Shown here: positions 35,938 through 45,468 of the stretch, piece by piece
Numbering within the stretch: position 1 is the first letter of the stretch
Layout: each line of letters begins with the position of its first letter
Assembly: GCA_041392805.1 (NCBI GenBank)
Contig: JAWKLJ010000001.1
Coordinates: 3,286,001-3,350,000 of the forward strand
Reading direction: 5' to 3'
Length of the DNA stretch: 64,000 nucleotides
Source: Saprospiraceae bacterium
GTDB lineage: Bacteria > Bacteroidota > Bacteroidia > Chitinophagales > Saprospiraceae
The notes under the pieces: model-generated
What the model saw: only the letters and a program-made list of their open reading frames with translations
Told to the model about the DNA's origin: nothing
Database searches by the model: none
Made by a program: the position numbers and the translations under genes

Positions 35938-37245
35938 TTACTTCTCTAACCCAGGTGATCTTTCCAAAAATTCATTATACAATCTAATATGGCGGCTATC
36001 TAAGGGGACATTCCAGCCATCAATGAAGACAAATTTCACCTTTGTTTTGGTTTCGAAAGGATCGCCATCCGCTACAAATAAGGTGGCACTTTTCCCTTTT
36101 TCTAAAGAGCCTAGTCGATCTGCTACACCAAATAGCTCTGCGGGAACAATCGTCACAGCTTTAAGTGCAGCCTCCTTACCCATGCCATAAGCAGCTGCAA
36201 AACCTGCATTGAAAGGCAAGTTACGCACGTTCTCTGTGTCATTGGACCGAATAGCCACTTTGACGCCAGCCTTGTGCATCATGCCAGGATTTGCATAAGG
36301 CGTGTCGTAGCGGTCGGACGCCCGGGTAGGCATATCCAGCATAGGGCCGGTAATGACGGGGATATTGGCTGCCGCCAATTTATCTGCCACCCGCCAACCT
36401 TCTGCCACGCCGGTAAAAATAGCCTTGATCTTGCGCTCAGTGACCCACTTGATGGCAGATTCAATCGCTTTGCTTTGATTAACCTCCAAAAGAATGGGCA
36501 TCTCGCCTCGAAAAGCGGGCAACATAGCAGCCATTTCTGGGTTGTAGTCCACCTTTATTTTAGCATCTAACTTTGCCGCAGAATCTAGGCGGTGGTAAAG
36601 GGCTAAATTGTCCCAGAGGTCATTCAATTTTTTCACCTGCTTTTCTTCATCCTTCTTTCGCTCCTCATCTGTCCTGCGATCAAATCGCCCCCTGCTGACT
36701 GAACTCGGGAAATTGACGACAACACCCTTAAAGCCAGCATACATTTGGTCGGGGGTATATCCTACCAAATTAATCAAAGCAGCTGTACCAGGAACCGTTC
36801 CGCCCGATGGCACTGCCAAAACAGTGGTGACCCCCTCTACCCTTGTGACAGGTATGGCGGTAGCATTCGGATTTACTGCCGTCAGCGCTTGCATTTGGGG
36901 AATAATATCGCCAATTTCATTGGCATCCTGCGTCAAAGAGACGGAAGCCACCTCAACCAGTCCTAGCTTGGTTCCGCTATCAATTAAGCCAGGATAAATG
37001 AATAAGCCTGCACAATCAATCACCTGGGCGTCGGGAGGAATGGCGACATTCGCCCCAATAGCTGAAATATTTCCACCTTCTATTAACAAGGTCCCTTTTA
37101 TGACACCATTGGTAACCGTCTCTATGGTTGCATTGGTCAAGGCAAAGGTGCCTTGCTGCGGTTTGCTCAGCTGCTGGCTATACCCCGAAAAAGAAAGGCA
37201 CCCCAATAGCATGATTATCGAACAAGTTTTTATGATAAATTTCAT
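35938..37245 (-). CDS. Amidohydrolase-like protein lacking the metal-binding HxH
   Basis: 435 residues with a signal peptide (MKFIIKTCSIIMLLGCLSF, cleavage near GYSQ). The fold is that of imidazolonepropionase-like amidohydrolases: start FALTNATIETVTNGVIKGTL, end ALKAVTIVPAELFGVADRLG and GKSATLFVADGDPF. At the end of strand 1, where active members have PGLIDAHSH, it reads PGLIDSGTK (G91 and K93 in place of both His). The His of the HxH on later strands are likewise not visible (LLEVNQ). A metal-dependent hydrolase reaction is therefore doubtful; it may be a partner of the canonical enzyme encoded upstream (gap 72 bp). Exported, probably periplasmic. Confidence 0.82.
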   Translation of the reverse strand: MKFIIKTCSIIMLLGCLSFSGYSQQLSKPQQGTFALTNATIETVTNGVIKGTLLIEGGNISAIGANVAIPPDAQVIDCAGLFIYPGLIDSGTKLGLVEVASVSLTQDANEIGDIIPQMQALTAVNPNATAIPVTRVEGVTTVLAVPSGGTVPGTAALINLVGYTPDQMYAGFKGVVVNFPSSVSRGRFDRRTDEERKKDEEKQVKKLNDLWDNLALYHRLDSAAKLDAKIKVDYNPEMAAMLPAFRGEMPILLEVNQSKAIESAIKWVTERKIKAIFTGVAEGWRVADKLAAANIPVITGPMLDMPTRASDRYDTPYANPGMMHKAGVKVAIRSNDTENVRNLPFNAGFAAAYGMGKEAALKAVTIVPAELFGVADRLGSLEKGKSATLFVADGDPFETKTKVKFVFIDGWNVPLDSRHIRLYNEFLERSPGLEK

Positions 37246-37317
37246 TTGAATTACTTTGATTGATGATTTTTTAGAAGTAGGAGTCCAGGGAATTCCTAGA
37301 AATAACCTTTACGCTTC

Positions 37318-38679
37318 CTACTTGGATTTCCCTTCAAATAACTGTTCAAATACGCCATCCATACAATTGTCATACTCCTCTTTCTCCATAAAAAATGCGG
37401 GAAAAGACTCCTCAGGGTCAACATCCATACGCATATCATTAGGATCATTTTTGATGTCGAAACGGACAATTCCATCTACAATAGTAACTTGAGGAATAGC
37501 ATATATCGACAAGGGATGTGCATTAAAAATGGCAATATCCCCATCCTTACCCACTTCAATAGAGCCAATTCTATCTTCTACACCCAGTTGCTTAGCGGGA
37601 TTAATGGTAATAAGCGAAAGGGCTTCCTCATCCGTTAGTCCGCCATAACGTTGTGTTTTGCCTGCTTCATGAAAGAGGTGTCGGATCAGTTCACCAGAGT
37701 CAGAATTAATGGAGGTGACCACACCATTTCGCAATAAAATAGCGGCATTATACGCCGTAGAATAGTATACTTCAAATTTATAGGCCCACCAATCGGCGAA
37801 TACGGATGCGCCCGCGCCAAAAGCAGCTAGTTCAGGGGCCACCTTGAAGCCCTCATTAACGTGTTGGAAACACAATTTCTTAATGCCAAAATCTTTACAG
37901 ACATTCATTAGCATCAAGATTTCATCTGCCCGATAGGAATGGCAATGGACAATGATATTACCTTTAATGATATCGGCTAAGGTCTCCATCCGATAATTAT
38001 ACGCCGGAGCCACCATGGTAGGGTTGGTGTTTTTCTCATTCTTGTACTTATCCCAAGCGGTCATGTATGCTTTTGCCTCCGAAAAAGCTTTTCGGAATAC
38101 CTGCTCTACGCCCATACGGGTACGAGGCTGAATCCCGGTACCTTCGCCATGAACGCGCATTGGGTTTTCTCCGAGCGCAAACTTGATGGTGCGAGGTGCG
38201 CCAACCATACGGAGCTCTTCCGGATTGTAGGTACCATAGTGGTGTTTGATCGTTTCGCATTGCCCCCCAATAGCATTAGCAGAGCCATGCATGGCATGAG
38301 AGGTGGTTACGCCACCAGCTAAGGCCCGATAAATAGAAATATCGAGGGGATCGAGTGCATCTCCGGTGAAGACCTCTGCGGTTACCGGATTGGTGCCTTC
38401 ATTGACCGCATCAATACCAATATGAGAATGAGCATCAATGATACCTGGCATAACATACATACCGGAGGCATCAATCTCTTTGGTACCCGCTGGGGCTTTA
38501 AGGTTTTGCTCAACTCGGGTAATTTTACCATTTTGAATCAGCACATCTGTATTCTCCAAAACACCTTTGGTAATGGTAAGAACAGTGCCATTTTTGATGA
38601 TCACATCGCCTTTATCTACCTGAGCCATCAAGGCTACAGCCAGTAAGGTCAGCAAAAAAGAACTTATTATCTTTTTCAT
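37318..38679 (-). CDS. Amidohydrolase, imidazolonepropionase-like, metal site intact
   Basis: 453 residues, signal peptide MKKIISSFLLTLLAVALMAQ. Catalytic metal-site residues are in place: H84 and H86 in IIDAHSHIG, H245 and/or H247 in IIVHCHSYRAD, H273 in LCFQHVNEG and D327 in SINSDSGE. The second half ends with the family block SLITINPAKQLGVEDRIGSIEVGKDGDIAIFNAHP. Such proteins hydrolyse cyclic amides, peptidyl or lactone-like substrates; the substrate is unknown. It sits in the middle of three tandem paralogues (21 bp after the 610-residue one, 72 bp before the 435-residue one), the only one with a full metal site. Likely secreted to the periplasm. Confidence 0.88.
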   Translation of the reverse strand: MKKIISSFLLTLLAVALMAQVDKGDVIIKNGTVLTITKGVLENTDVLIQNGKITRVEQNLKAPAGTKEIDASGMYVMPGIIDAHSHIGIDAVNEGTNPVTAEVFTGDALDPLDISIYRALAGGVTTSHAMHGSANAIGGQCETIKHHYGTYNPEELRMVGAPRTIKFALGENPMRVHGEGTGIQPRTRMGVEQVFRKAFSEAKAYMTAWDKYKNEKNTNPTMVAPAYNYRMETLADIIKGNIIVHCHSYRADEILMLMNVCKDFGIKKLCFQHVNEGFKVAPELAAFGAGASVFADWWAYKFEVYYSTAYNAAILLRNGVVTSINSDSGELIRHLFHEAGKTQRYGGLTDEEALSLITINPAKQLGVEDRIGSIEVGKDGDIAIFNAHPLSIYAIPQVTIVDGIVRFDIKNDPNDMRMDVDPEESFPAFFMEKEEYDNCMDGVFEQLFEGKSK

Positions 38680-38700
38680 GTTTTTTGAGTATGCTGTTGG

Positions 38701-40533
38701 TTAATCTGGATTAGAAATGCGTTCGCCTTCGAGGCTAAAGGAGCCATATTGACCTGCTGTAACGGTACCTTCTATACTATCTCCATCAATCACAAGCGCA
38801 TATGCTACCGTTAGGTTTTGCCCGCCTGCATCAATTTGAGTAGTAAAAGATAAAGCATTCCCATTCAATTCAGCACTTTCAATCGTGCTTTTATTGCCCA
38901 TCGTTTCATTGCTGATGGACCCTGAGATAGTACCACTAACATCTGATAAATCCAGGGTTCCGCTCATTGTTTGTCCCATAGCTTCAAAGCGATAAGACCA
39001 TTTGCCCGCCACTTTTACTTTGGCGTTAGGGTCACCTTTTTTTGCGGGCTTTTTAGCTTCGTACTCATATTTAACGCCATCTACTATCACGTAGCGGACA
39101 TTAGATTTTTCAGCGAAATAAGGCTTATCCGTGATGACCAAATTAGCAATTTTACCTTGTTCAATGGAACCGATCATATCAGAAACGCCTAACATTTTGG
39201 CGGGGATGGTCGTGAGCGCTGCCAAAGCCGTATTTTCACTCAAACCATTCTCAATCATTTTACGCAGATTGGTCTGGATATCCTTGCTTTTTACGTCAAG
39301 TGTAGAAAACCCGAAAACGACGCCTGCTTTTTCTAACGAAGCAGCCTGCTCCAGGTGTTTTTTCATTTCTTCATTCCGCCGTTTTTCCAAGGCTACTTTC
39401 TCTTTTTGGAAAGGATCATTAGGATCAGCCTTGGCAGGTTTGGGGGTTGAGGCAGCGGGGGTTGCTACCGCATCTTCGGGGCCGCGACCTCTCCCGGCTA
39501 CACCGCCGCCAGGGCGTCCTCCCCTTTCGGAGCCTTTAGCTGTTGCTTCTTCGCCTTTTTCTTCCTTAGCTTCGGGTAAATCCATCGAGAGTAAAACTGG
39601 AATATTCTTTTTACTGAGTTCATCAGCTACATGCCACCCTTGCTTGAGTTCAGCCATTACAACCGGAAAGCCAAATTCTTTCTGTAAGGACAATACCCGG
39701 TAGGCTGATTTAACATCACTAGCCTTAAAAAACACCTTTTGGTTTTTATTAATAACCGGATAAAAAGCTTGTAAAACTGGATCGTAAGCAGGCCGAGACA
39801 TACCCTTTGGATTGGCTTTATAGGCTTTTTCATGTGCTTGCGCCAATTCAGCCTGGTGGTATAATTCGCGCCATTTGGCAATGACCGCAATAACGGTAGA
39901 TGGATACATCCTACGGGCTCCCGTAAACTGAGAGAAAAAAGCTGTTCCATCTTTCAACACCATGGCATCAGGATTATCCCCATGTAGCAAAATGACGGCG
40001 CCTTGTCCTGGCAACATCATGCCTTCTGGTACAACATGGGCAGCTGTAAAGCCCATTTTGCGCATTTCTTCGATTGACTTATCGCTTGCGCTCAAGACTT
40101 CGGTCAGTTTGCGTTCTGGTGTGATGCCCGCCAATTTGTTAGGTGGAGTACCAGGATTCGCCACCTCAGGTGTTTGTTGGCGATTGCCGCCGCCACCCCG
40201 GCCAGCGCCCGGCTGAGGGGCTTCTGCACGTGGAATCCCTGTGTGGGATAGGCCTTCAATAAAGCCTGCATAGATATACATGGAATCTGCCTTAATGATT
40301 TCAGCATCCATCGGAATAGCTACATTTTTCCCGACAGCCTGGATTAAACCATTTTTAATAATGACTGTGCCATTTTCTATGACTTGCCCCGGTTGGGTAA
40401 TAATCGTTGCCTTGGTAAAGGCATAAGTGCGAGTTACTGGTTTCAGGTCTTCGCTGGAGCTTCCTTGTGCCCAAAAAAGGGAAGGAAATACCAATAATGT
40501 GAAAACCACCAATAAAGTTGGGTGTTTTTTCAT
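38701..40533 (-). CDS. Amidohydrolase-like protein with degraded HxH and C-terminal beta domain
   Basis: 610 residues with a signal peptide (MKKHPTLLVVFTLLVFPSLFWAQ). The amidohydrolase-like body reads YIYAGFIEGLSHTG at strand 1, so the first His of HxH is Leu (L95) and only H97 remains. A low-complexity Gly/Arg/Ala linker (SERGGRPGGGVAGRGRG) sits at about residues 330-360. The family end block NTALAALTTIPAKMLGVSD is clear. The last about 110 residues (KWSYRFEAMGQTMSGTLDLSD to the end) form a lipocalin-like beta domain as found in secreted proteins. It is the first gene of the three-gene operon. Catalysis by the usual binuclear mechanism looks unlikely; a substrate-binding or partner role is possible. 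Confidence 0.82.
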   Translation of the reverse strand: MKKHPTLLVVFTLLVFPSLFWAQGSSSEDLKPVTRTYAFTKATIITQPGQVIENGTVIIKNGLIQAVGKNVAIPMDAEIIKADSMYIYAGFIEGLSHTGIPRAEAPQPGAGRGGGGNRQQTPEVANPGTPPNKLAGITPERKLTEVLSASDKSIEEMRKMGFTAAHVVPEGMMLPGQGAVILLHGDNPDAMVLKDGTAFFSQFTGARRMYPSTVIAVIAKWRELYHQAELAQAHEKAYKANPKGMSRPAYDPVLQAFYPVINKNQKVFFKASDVKSAYRVLSLQKEFGFPVVMAELKQGWHVADELSKKNIPVLLSMDLPEAKEEKGEEATAKGSERGGRPGGGVAGRGRGPEDAVATPAASTPKPAKADPNDPFQKEKVALEKRRNEEMKKHLEQAASLEKAGVVFGFSTLDVKSKDIQTNLRKMIENGLSENTALAALTTIPAKMLGVSDMIGSIEQGKIANLVITDKPYFAEKSNVRYVIVDGVKYEYEAKKPAKKGDPNAKVKVAGKWSYRFEAMGQTMSGTLDLSDVSGTISGSISNETMGNKSTIESAELNGNALSFTTQIDAGGQNLTVAYALVIDGDSIEGTVTAGQYGSFSLEGERISNPD

Positions 40534-40913
40534 ACCAAAAAATTGATTTTATAATTAGAGCTTAAATTTACATAATGTTCAGTAATCTCGGTTTTTGGCT
40601 GTATGGGGAATGATTTTTTCAATGTGAGAATGGCACTTGATTCTCAAATTTAATAAAATACGTTGATTTTGTCTTATTTTTTAGATTCTCTGGCCATTTT
40701 TATTCTCCATAGCCTTCATTGCTGTTTCAACTACGAAAAAGCCTAGTCTACCGATCATTTTTGGACTTTTACACCATTCCCGATACTTTGCCTGTGATAT
40801 CAGATTCGTCATCTAATTGCACTGGAAAAAAGCATGGAGTCTTCAAAAGGAGGCATTGTAAATGGCCACCACAAGGGGCTCTCTTTTCGTCCAGCAACTA
40901 AAATTCTCGAAAC
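40534..40913. other. Intergenic stretch, 380 bp
   Basis: Divergent region between the amidohydrolase operon and the lipoprotein gene. A TAAATTTG (minus strand, 40645-40652) matches the -7 consensus, but no TTG lies at the right distance. A short frame at 40719-40901 has no family features. No repeats seen. Confidence 0.35.
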
Positions 40914-41471
40914 ATGAAGAAGCACATTTTATTGTTTTTTAGTCTTTTTGCGCTCTTGCAATCCTGTATACCTTCCTTACATCCTTTATATACACCAGAA
41001 ACCTTGGCTTTTGAGCCCGCCCTCTTAGGTACCTGGAAAGATAAGGAAGGCGTTTATACCTTTAAGGAAGGAAAAGGGAAGTCCTATATCCTTAGCTATA
41101 TAGAAGAAGGGGAAGAAGTAGCCTATCGGGTGCACTTGGTAAAATTGGGAGATCAATATTTTTTCGATTTTTATACCAATAAGTCGGCCGATGATATTGC
41201 CCTGGGGCTATCCATTGCGGGGTTTGTACCTACCCACACCTTTGCCAAGGTAAAATGGGCACATAACCAGCTCGAAATTAGTCATTTTGCGGAAGGAGAA
41301 TGGTTAGAGGAATTGTTCGAACAACGTCGTATCCGAATCAAACACGAAGTCATTGATAATGATATTATTGTCCTGACGGCCAGCCCCAAGGAATTACAAC
41401 AATTTTTCCTTAAATATGCAGATGATCCAAAAGCTTTTACCGAATCTTCCATCTGGGAAAAGACACTATAA
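40914..41471 (+). CDS. Lipoprotein of unknown function, lipocalin-like
   Basis: 185 residues. Lipoprotein signal peptide MKKHILLFFSLFALLQSC (lipidated Cys 18). The mature part begins with SLHPLYTPETLAFEPALLGTW, where GTW resembles the N-terminal lipocalin motif, and continues with alternating strands (GVYTFKEGKGKSYILSYIE, YFFDFYTNKS). It ends with a C-terminal helix-rich region. I know no characterised homologue. The following histidine kinase starts right after its stop codon (GTG at 41472; ATG at 41484), so the three genes to 43213 form one transcript. It may sense or bind a ligand for the kinase, but that is only inference. Confidence 0.72.
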   Translation: MKKHILLFFSLFALLQSCIPSLHPLYTPETLAFEPALLGTWKDKEGVYTFKEGKGKSYILSYIEEGEEVAYRVHLVKLGDQYFFDFYTNKSADDIALGLSIAGFVPTHTFAKVKWAHNQLEISHFAEGEWLEELFEQRRIRIKHEVIDNDIIVLTASPKELQQFFLKYADDPKAFTESSIWEKTL

Positions 41472-41483
41472 GTGATTAAAAGT

Positions 41484-42524
41484 ATGCTTCAACAAAAAAT
41501 AGAACACATTTTCCAAAACAGAGGGATCAGGCACCTTCTGTTTTGGATGTTGTCTTTTTATGTGTTGTTTCGCTTGTTTTTCACCAATGAAAAATACTTT
41601 TATACAGATTGGATATACACTTTTTTATTTCACATCAGCTTATTCTTTGTGGTATATATCAATCTTCAATTGCTGCTGCCGCTTTTCTTTCAGCATAAAA
41701 AATACCTGCATTATTTATTGGGATTTATCATAACTCTTGGCCTGGGAATGGTCTTAAATCACCTTACTTTTCAATATATAGCAGATTGGTTATTCTCCGG
41801 TTATTACTTTATTTCATATTATGAATGGCGCGACATTCTGCAATTCACTTTTATTTATATGGCCTTGAGTAGCTTGCTACATTTATCCAAATCCTGGTTT
41901 GATGTGAATGAGAAGCAAAAAGCCATTCATCGACTTGAACGAGAGAAACTCGATGCAGCGCTGCAAAGCCTGAAATCCCAAATCAATCCTCATTTTTTAT
42001 TCAATAGTCTCAATAATCTTTATGCGCTATCCTTGGACAGTGATAAAAGGCTGCCAGATTATTTGCTCCGGCTCTCCGATAACTTGCGTTATATGCTGTA
42101 TGAATGCAAGGACGATTTTGTGCCGTTAGAAAAAGAACTTCAATATATAGAAAATTATATCGGTTTTCAACGGCTTCGTGCACCACAAAATGCGAACATC
42201 TACTATGAAGTTCAGGGAGAAATAAAAGAGCAATTAGTGGGGCCCTTACTTTTTATTCCATTTATTGAAAATGCTTTTAAATTCGGCTTAAAAGGTAGTA
42301 ATACTGATGCCTACGTTCATATCTATTTTAAAATAAGTGATCGCGCCTTGTCATTTAACGTTTGTAACAACAAAGGGAAAATCGATCAAATGCCATCTGA
42401 ACACCGAGGGATAGGCCTGGAAAACACTCGAAAACGACTGGATTTACTATATCCCGATCGCTATACATTAAAAATCGAAGAAGGAAAGCAGGATTTTAAG
42501 GTGTTTTTAAACATAAGCCTGTAA
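41484..42524 (+). CDS. LytS/YehU-type sensor histidine kinase
   Basis: 346 residues from the ATG at 41484 (a GTG at 41472 would add four codons and directly abut the upstream stop). Four membrane helices in the first about 135 residues, then a short coiled segment and the His_kinase domain. The phosphorylation box is SQINPHFLFNSLNNLY (H170), and the ATP-binding part carries IENAFKFG (N box) and GIGLENTRKRL (G box). Inner-membrane sensor. It is followed after 2 bp by the LytTR regulator, forming a two-component pair. No extracellular sensor domain is evident, so the signal is likely sensed within the membrane region. Confidence 0.9.
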   Translation: MLQQKIEHIFQNRGIRHLLFWMLSFYVLFRLFFTNEKYFYTDWIYTFLFHISLFFVVYINLQLLLPLFFQHKKYLHYLLGFIITLGLGMVLNHLTFQYIADWLFSGYYFISYYEWRDILQFTFIYMALSSLLHLSKSWFDVNEKQKAIHRLEREKLDAALQSLKSQINPHFLFNSLNNLYALSLDSDKRLPDYLLRLSDNLRYMLYECKDDFVPLEKELQYIENYIGFQRLRAPQNANIYYEVQGEIKEQLVGPLLFIPFIENAFKFGLKGSNTDAYVHIYFKISDRALSFNVCNNKGKIDQMPSEHRGIGLENTRKRLDLLYPDRYTLKIEEGKQDFKVFLNISL

Positions 42525-42526
42525 AC

Positions 42527-43213
42527 ATGAATATCAGTTGTATTATCATTGACGATGAGCCTCTAGCCATAAAGATTTTGGAAAAGTACATTGCTACTAT
42601 TCCTTACCTCCAGCTCAAGCAAAGCTTTGAAAATCCTCTGGCTGCAATGCGGTATTTACAAAAAGAACAAATTGACCTTATTTTTTTAGATATTAATATG
42701 CCGGAATTATCTGGCATTAGCCTGGTCAAAGCCTTGCCTCATCCACCCCTTGTGATTTTCACGACAGCCTTCCCCGAACATGCAGTAGAAGGTTTTGAAC
42801 TGGCTGCAGTCGATTATTTGGTTAAACCTTTTTCAAAGGAGCGCTTCCTAAAGGCCATTCACAAAGCAGGCCTACAGCTAGGCCATTCTCTTCACCAATC
42901 GTCATCGGGGAATCACCTTACCATTAAAGCTGATAAAAAAATTTACCGCATTCCATTCGAAGAAATCCTGCTTTGTCAAGCCTATGGAGATTATGTCAAA
43001 ATCATAACAACCGATAAACAATTATTACCAAAAACTACGCTTGCCAACCTAAGTCAGCAACTTCCTGAGTCACGCTTTCTAAGGGTGCACCGTTCTTACC
43101 TTGTGGCGTGGAATAAAGTCAATTACCTGGAGGGAAATCAGTTGAAGATTGGTCAACTGCTGGTTCCCATCGGTCAGCAATACAGAGAGGCTGTGCTGAG
43201 TCGCTTCGCCTGA
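42527..43213 (+). CDS. LytTR-family response regulator
   Basis: 228 residues. Receiver domain with acidic cluster DDEP at the start (D9, D10), phosphoacceptor D55 in LIFLDINMPE, Thr in IFTTAFP and Lys in YLVKPFS. The C-terminal LytTR DNA-binding domain (about 125-228) includes FEEILLCQAYGDYVKIIT and the RFLRVHRSYLV signature. Dimer binding of direct repeats is typical. Partner of the preceding histidine kinase. The target is not known; its nearest downstream genes are the DUF4212/symporter/acetyl-CoA synthetase group. Confidence 0.93.
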   Translation: MNISCIIIDDEPLAIKILEKYIATIPYLQLKQSFENPLAAMRYLQKEQIDLIFLDINMPELSGISLVKALPHPPLVIFTTAFPEHAVEGFELAAVDYLVKPFSKERFLKAIHKAGLQLGHSLHQSSSGNHLTIKADKKIYRIPFEEILLCQAYGDYVKIITTDKQLLPKTTLANLSQQLPESRFLRVHRSYLVAWNKVNYLEGNQLKIGQLLVPIGQQYREAVLSRFA

Positions 43214-43333
43214 CAAAAACAAGTAATATTTGCTTTTTAGGCCAAAGTCTTCCGAAAGATGTTCCCATCCCTCTCTTTATAGCGCGAAAAATTTTATTTT
43301 GGTGCATGATTCTTCATTAAACCCAACTTTAAC

Positions 43334-43588
43334 ATGTCTAATGAAAAACTAAAGGCCTACTGGAAGGAAAATCTCTGGTACCTTTTTATTCTGCTCACCA
43401 TTTGGTTTGTGGTATCTTATGGATTTGGAATACTACTGGTTGAATCGTTAAATAAAGTCCGTATAGGAGGAGCCAAGTTAGGATTTTGGTTTGCTCAACA
43501 GGGTTCGATCTATGTATTTGTCGTTTTAATTTTTGTCTATGTCTATTTAATGAACAGACTGGATAAAAAATATGGCCTAGACGAGTAA
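43334..43588 (+). CDS. DUF4212 symporter small subunit
   Basis: 84 residues, two transmembrane helices (about 13-36 and 53-76) and a YWKENLWY start, all typical of DUF4212. These proteins are encoded just before SSS-family symporters of the VC_2705 type and are thought to be their small subunits. Here the symporter gene starts 49 bp later. The pair is usually linked to acetate or similar monocarboxylate uptake. Confidence 0.9.
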   Translation: MSNEKLKAYWKENLWYLFILLTIWFVVSYGFGILLVESLNKVRIGGAKLGFWFAQQGSIYVFVVLIFVYVYLMNRLDKKYGLDE

Positions 43589-43637
43589 AACGTTCCTTCC
43601 TATTGACGAAACCAACTTTTACAAATAAAGAAAAATC

Positions 43638-45332
43638 ATGAGTGTTTTAACCTGGACATATATCATAGTAGGACTCACCTTTGCTTTATACATTGGCATT
43701 GCCATCTGGTCACGTGCCGGTTCAACCAAGGATTTTTATGTGGCAGGCGGCGGTGTTTCTCCGCTGGCCAACGGCATGGCTACTGCGGCAGATTGGATGT
43801 CGGCAGCCTCTTTCATTTCTATGGCTGGTTTGATCAGCTTCATGGGCTATGACGGAGGGGTTTATCTGATGGGATGGACGGGCGGCTACGTTTTGCTAGC
43901 CCTTTTGCTAGCCCCATATTTGCGAAAATTCGGGAAGTTTACCGTACCAGATTTCATTGGTGATCGTTATTATTCTAATGTTGCCAGAACGGTTGCTGTG
44001 ATTTGCGCCATTATCATTTCCTTCACCTATGTGGCAGGACAGATGCGAGGAGTAGGAGTCGTTTTCTCCCGCTTTTTGGAAGTGGATATCAACACGGGGG
44101 TATACATAGGTATGGCGATTGTGTTATTCTATGCCGTTTTGGGAGGAATGAAAGGGATTACCTATACCCAGGTGGCCCAATATTGTGTATTAATCTTTGC
44201 TTATATGGTGCCAGCCTTTTTCATTTCTATTGCGATGACTGGCAATGTAATTCCTCAATTTGGCCTGTTGGGCCATATAACCGATGGCTCTGAAATATCC
44301 CTGCTCGACAAGCTGGATATGCTCCACCAAGAATTGGGATTTGCGGCTTATACTAATGGCACCAAGTCGACCACCGATATCTTTTGCATCACTATGGCCC
44401 TGATGGCCGGCACAGCTGGGTTACCACATGTTATCGTTCGGTTTTTCACCGTGCCGAAAGTACGGGATGCGAGGATGTCTGCTGGATATGCGCTGCTGTT
44501 TATCGCTATCCTTTACACAACAGCACCAGCGATTGCTGCTTTTGCCCGAACCAACCTCATTGATACGGTTAGTAATAAAGCATATGCAAGCATGCCGGAA
44601 TGGTTCACCAAATGGGAAACGACCAAACTCATTACCCATAATGATAAAAATGGAGACGGCTTGATTCAATACGTCGCCAATCCTGAGCTCAACGAACTCA
44701 CGATCGACCAGGACATCATGGTTTTGGCCAACCCTGAGATTGCCGGACTTCCCAATTGGGTGATAGCACTAGTGGCAGCAGGGGGGCTAGCAGCAGCACT
44801 TTCTACCGCTGCAGGCTTGTTGTTGGTTATTTCTACAGCGGTTTCTCGGGACCTGATAAAAATGCAATTAAACCCTGGTATTTCTGAAAAAAACGAACTC
44901 TTGTCGGCCCGATTAGGCGCCGCTGCTGCGGTGGTAGTCGCAGGCTATTTTGGTATTCATCCGCCTGGTTTTGTTGCGGCCACGGTTGCTTTGGCCTTTG
45001 GGTTAGCGGCAGCCTCTTTCTTTCCTGCCATCATTTTGGGTGTTTTCGATAAAAGGATGAACAGGGAAGGTGCCGTTAGTGGCATGGTCGTCGGTATCTC
45101 GATCATGCTTTTTTATATGTTAAAATTCAAATTAGGTAAATTTGGTGGTGGAACAGCCGAAGATTGGTGGTTTGGTATTTCACCAGAAGGCTTTGGAACC
45201 ATTGCTATGCTTATTAATCTAAGTATTTCTTTGGTCGTATCCCGTTTGACACCAGCTCCTCCTATGGAGGTACAAGATATTGTCGACAATATTAGGGTGC
45301 CAAGTGGCGCGGGGAAAGCGGTGGATCATTAA
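43638..45332 (+). CDS. Sodium:solute symporter, VC_2705/ActP-like (probable acetate transporter)
   Basis: 564 residues, about 13 transmembrane helices, with an extra loop near residues 310-365. SSS motifs: GSTKDFYVAGGGVSPLANGMA, GGAYVLLALLLAP-like YVLLALLLAPYLRKFG, and AAALSTAAGLLLVISTAVSRDL at TM8. The DADISTAD-type loop and the sequence GIHPPGFVAATVALAFGLAAA match the VC_2705 subgroup, normally paired with DUF4212 (the preceding gene). Acetate is the likeliest substrate, because the next gene is acetyl-CoA synthetase; propionate or another short acid is possible. Followed by a hairpin at 45357-45409. Confidence 0.9.
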   Translation: MSVLTWTYIIVGLTFALYIGIAIWSRAGSTKDFYVAGGGVSPLANGMATAADWMSAASFISMAGLISFMGYDGGVYLMGWTGGYVLLALLLAPYLRKFGKFTVPDFIGDRYYSNVARTVAVICAIIISFTYVAGQMRGVGVVFSRFLEVDINTGVYIGMAIVLFYAVLGGMKGITYTQVAQYCVLIFAYMVPAFFISIAMTGNVIPQFGLLGHITDGSEISLLDKLDMLHQELGFAAYTNGTKSTTDIFCITMALMAGTAGLPHVIVRFFTVPKVRDARMSAGYALLFIAILYTTAPAIAAFARTNLIDTVSNKAYASMPEWFTKWETTKLITHNDKNGDGLIQYVANPELNELTIDQDIMVLANPEIAGLPNWVIALVAAGGLAAALSTAAGLLLVISTAVSRDLIKMQLNPGISEKNELLSARLGAAAAVVVAGYFGIHPPGFVAATVALAFGLAAASFFPAIILGVFDKRMNREGAVSGMVVGISIMLFYMLKFKLGKFGGGTAEDWWFGISPEGFGTIAMLINLSISLVVSRLTPAPPMEVQDIVDNIRVPSGAGKAVDH

Positions 45333-45356
45333 GGAACTTTACTCAAAATGGCAATG

Positions 45357-45409
45357 AAAATCAAAATGGCAGTATGCCTTATTTAGCCCTCTCCATACAT
45401 TTTGATTTT
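45357..45409 (+). terminator. Inverted repeat after the symporter gene
   Basis: Arms AAAATCAAAATG (45357-45368) and CATTTTGATTTT (45398-45409) are perfect 12-bp complements with a 29-nt loop. It starts 25 bp after the symporter stop codon and 60 bp before the acs ATG. Probably an attenuating or terminating hairpin; a new promoter for acs may lie just downstream. Confidence 0.5.
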
Positions 45410-45468
45410 GATTCACATTTGATTAATTATCTATTGTTATCATAATTGCAAAGTATAAAATTACACCT

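Noticed and set aside
40719..40901. 60-codon plus-strand frame before the lipoprotein gene
   Set aside because: No domain or good start context; sits in the divergent promoter region.
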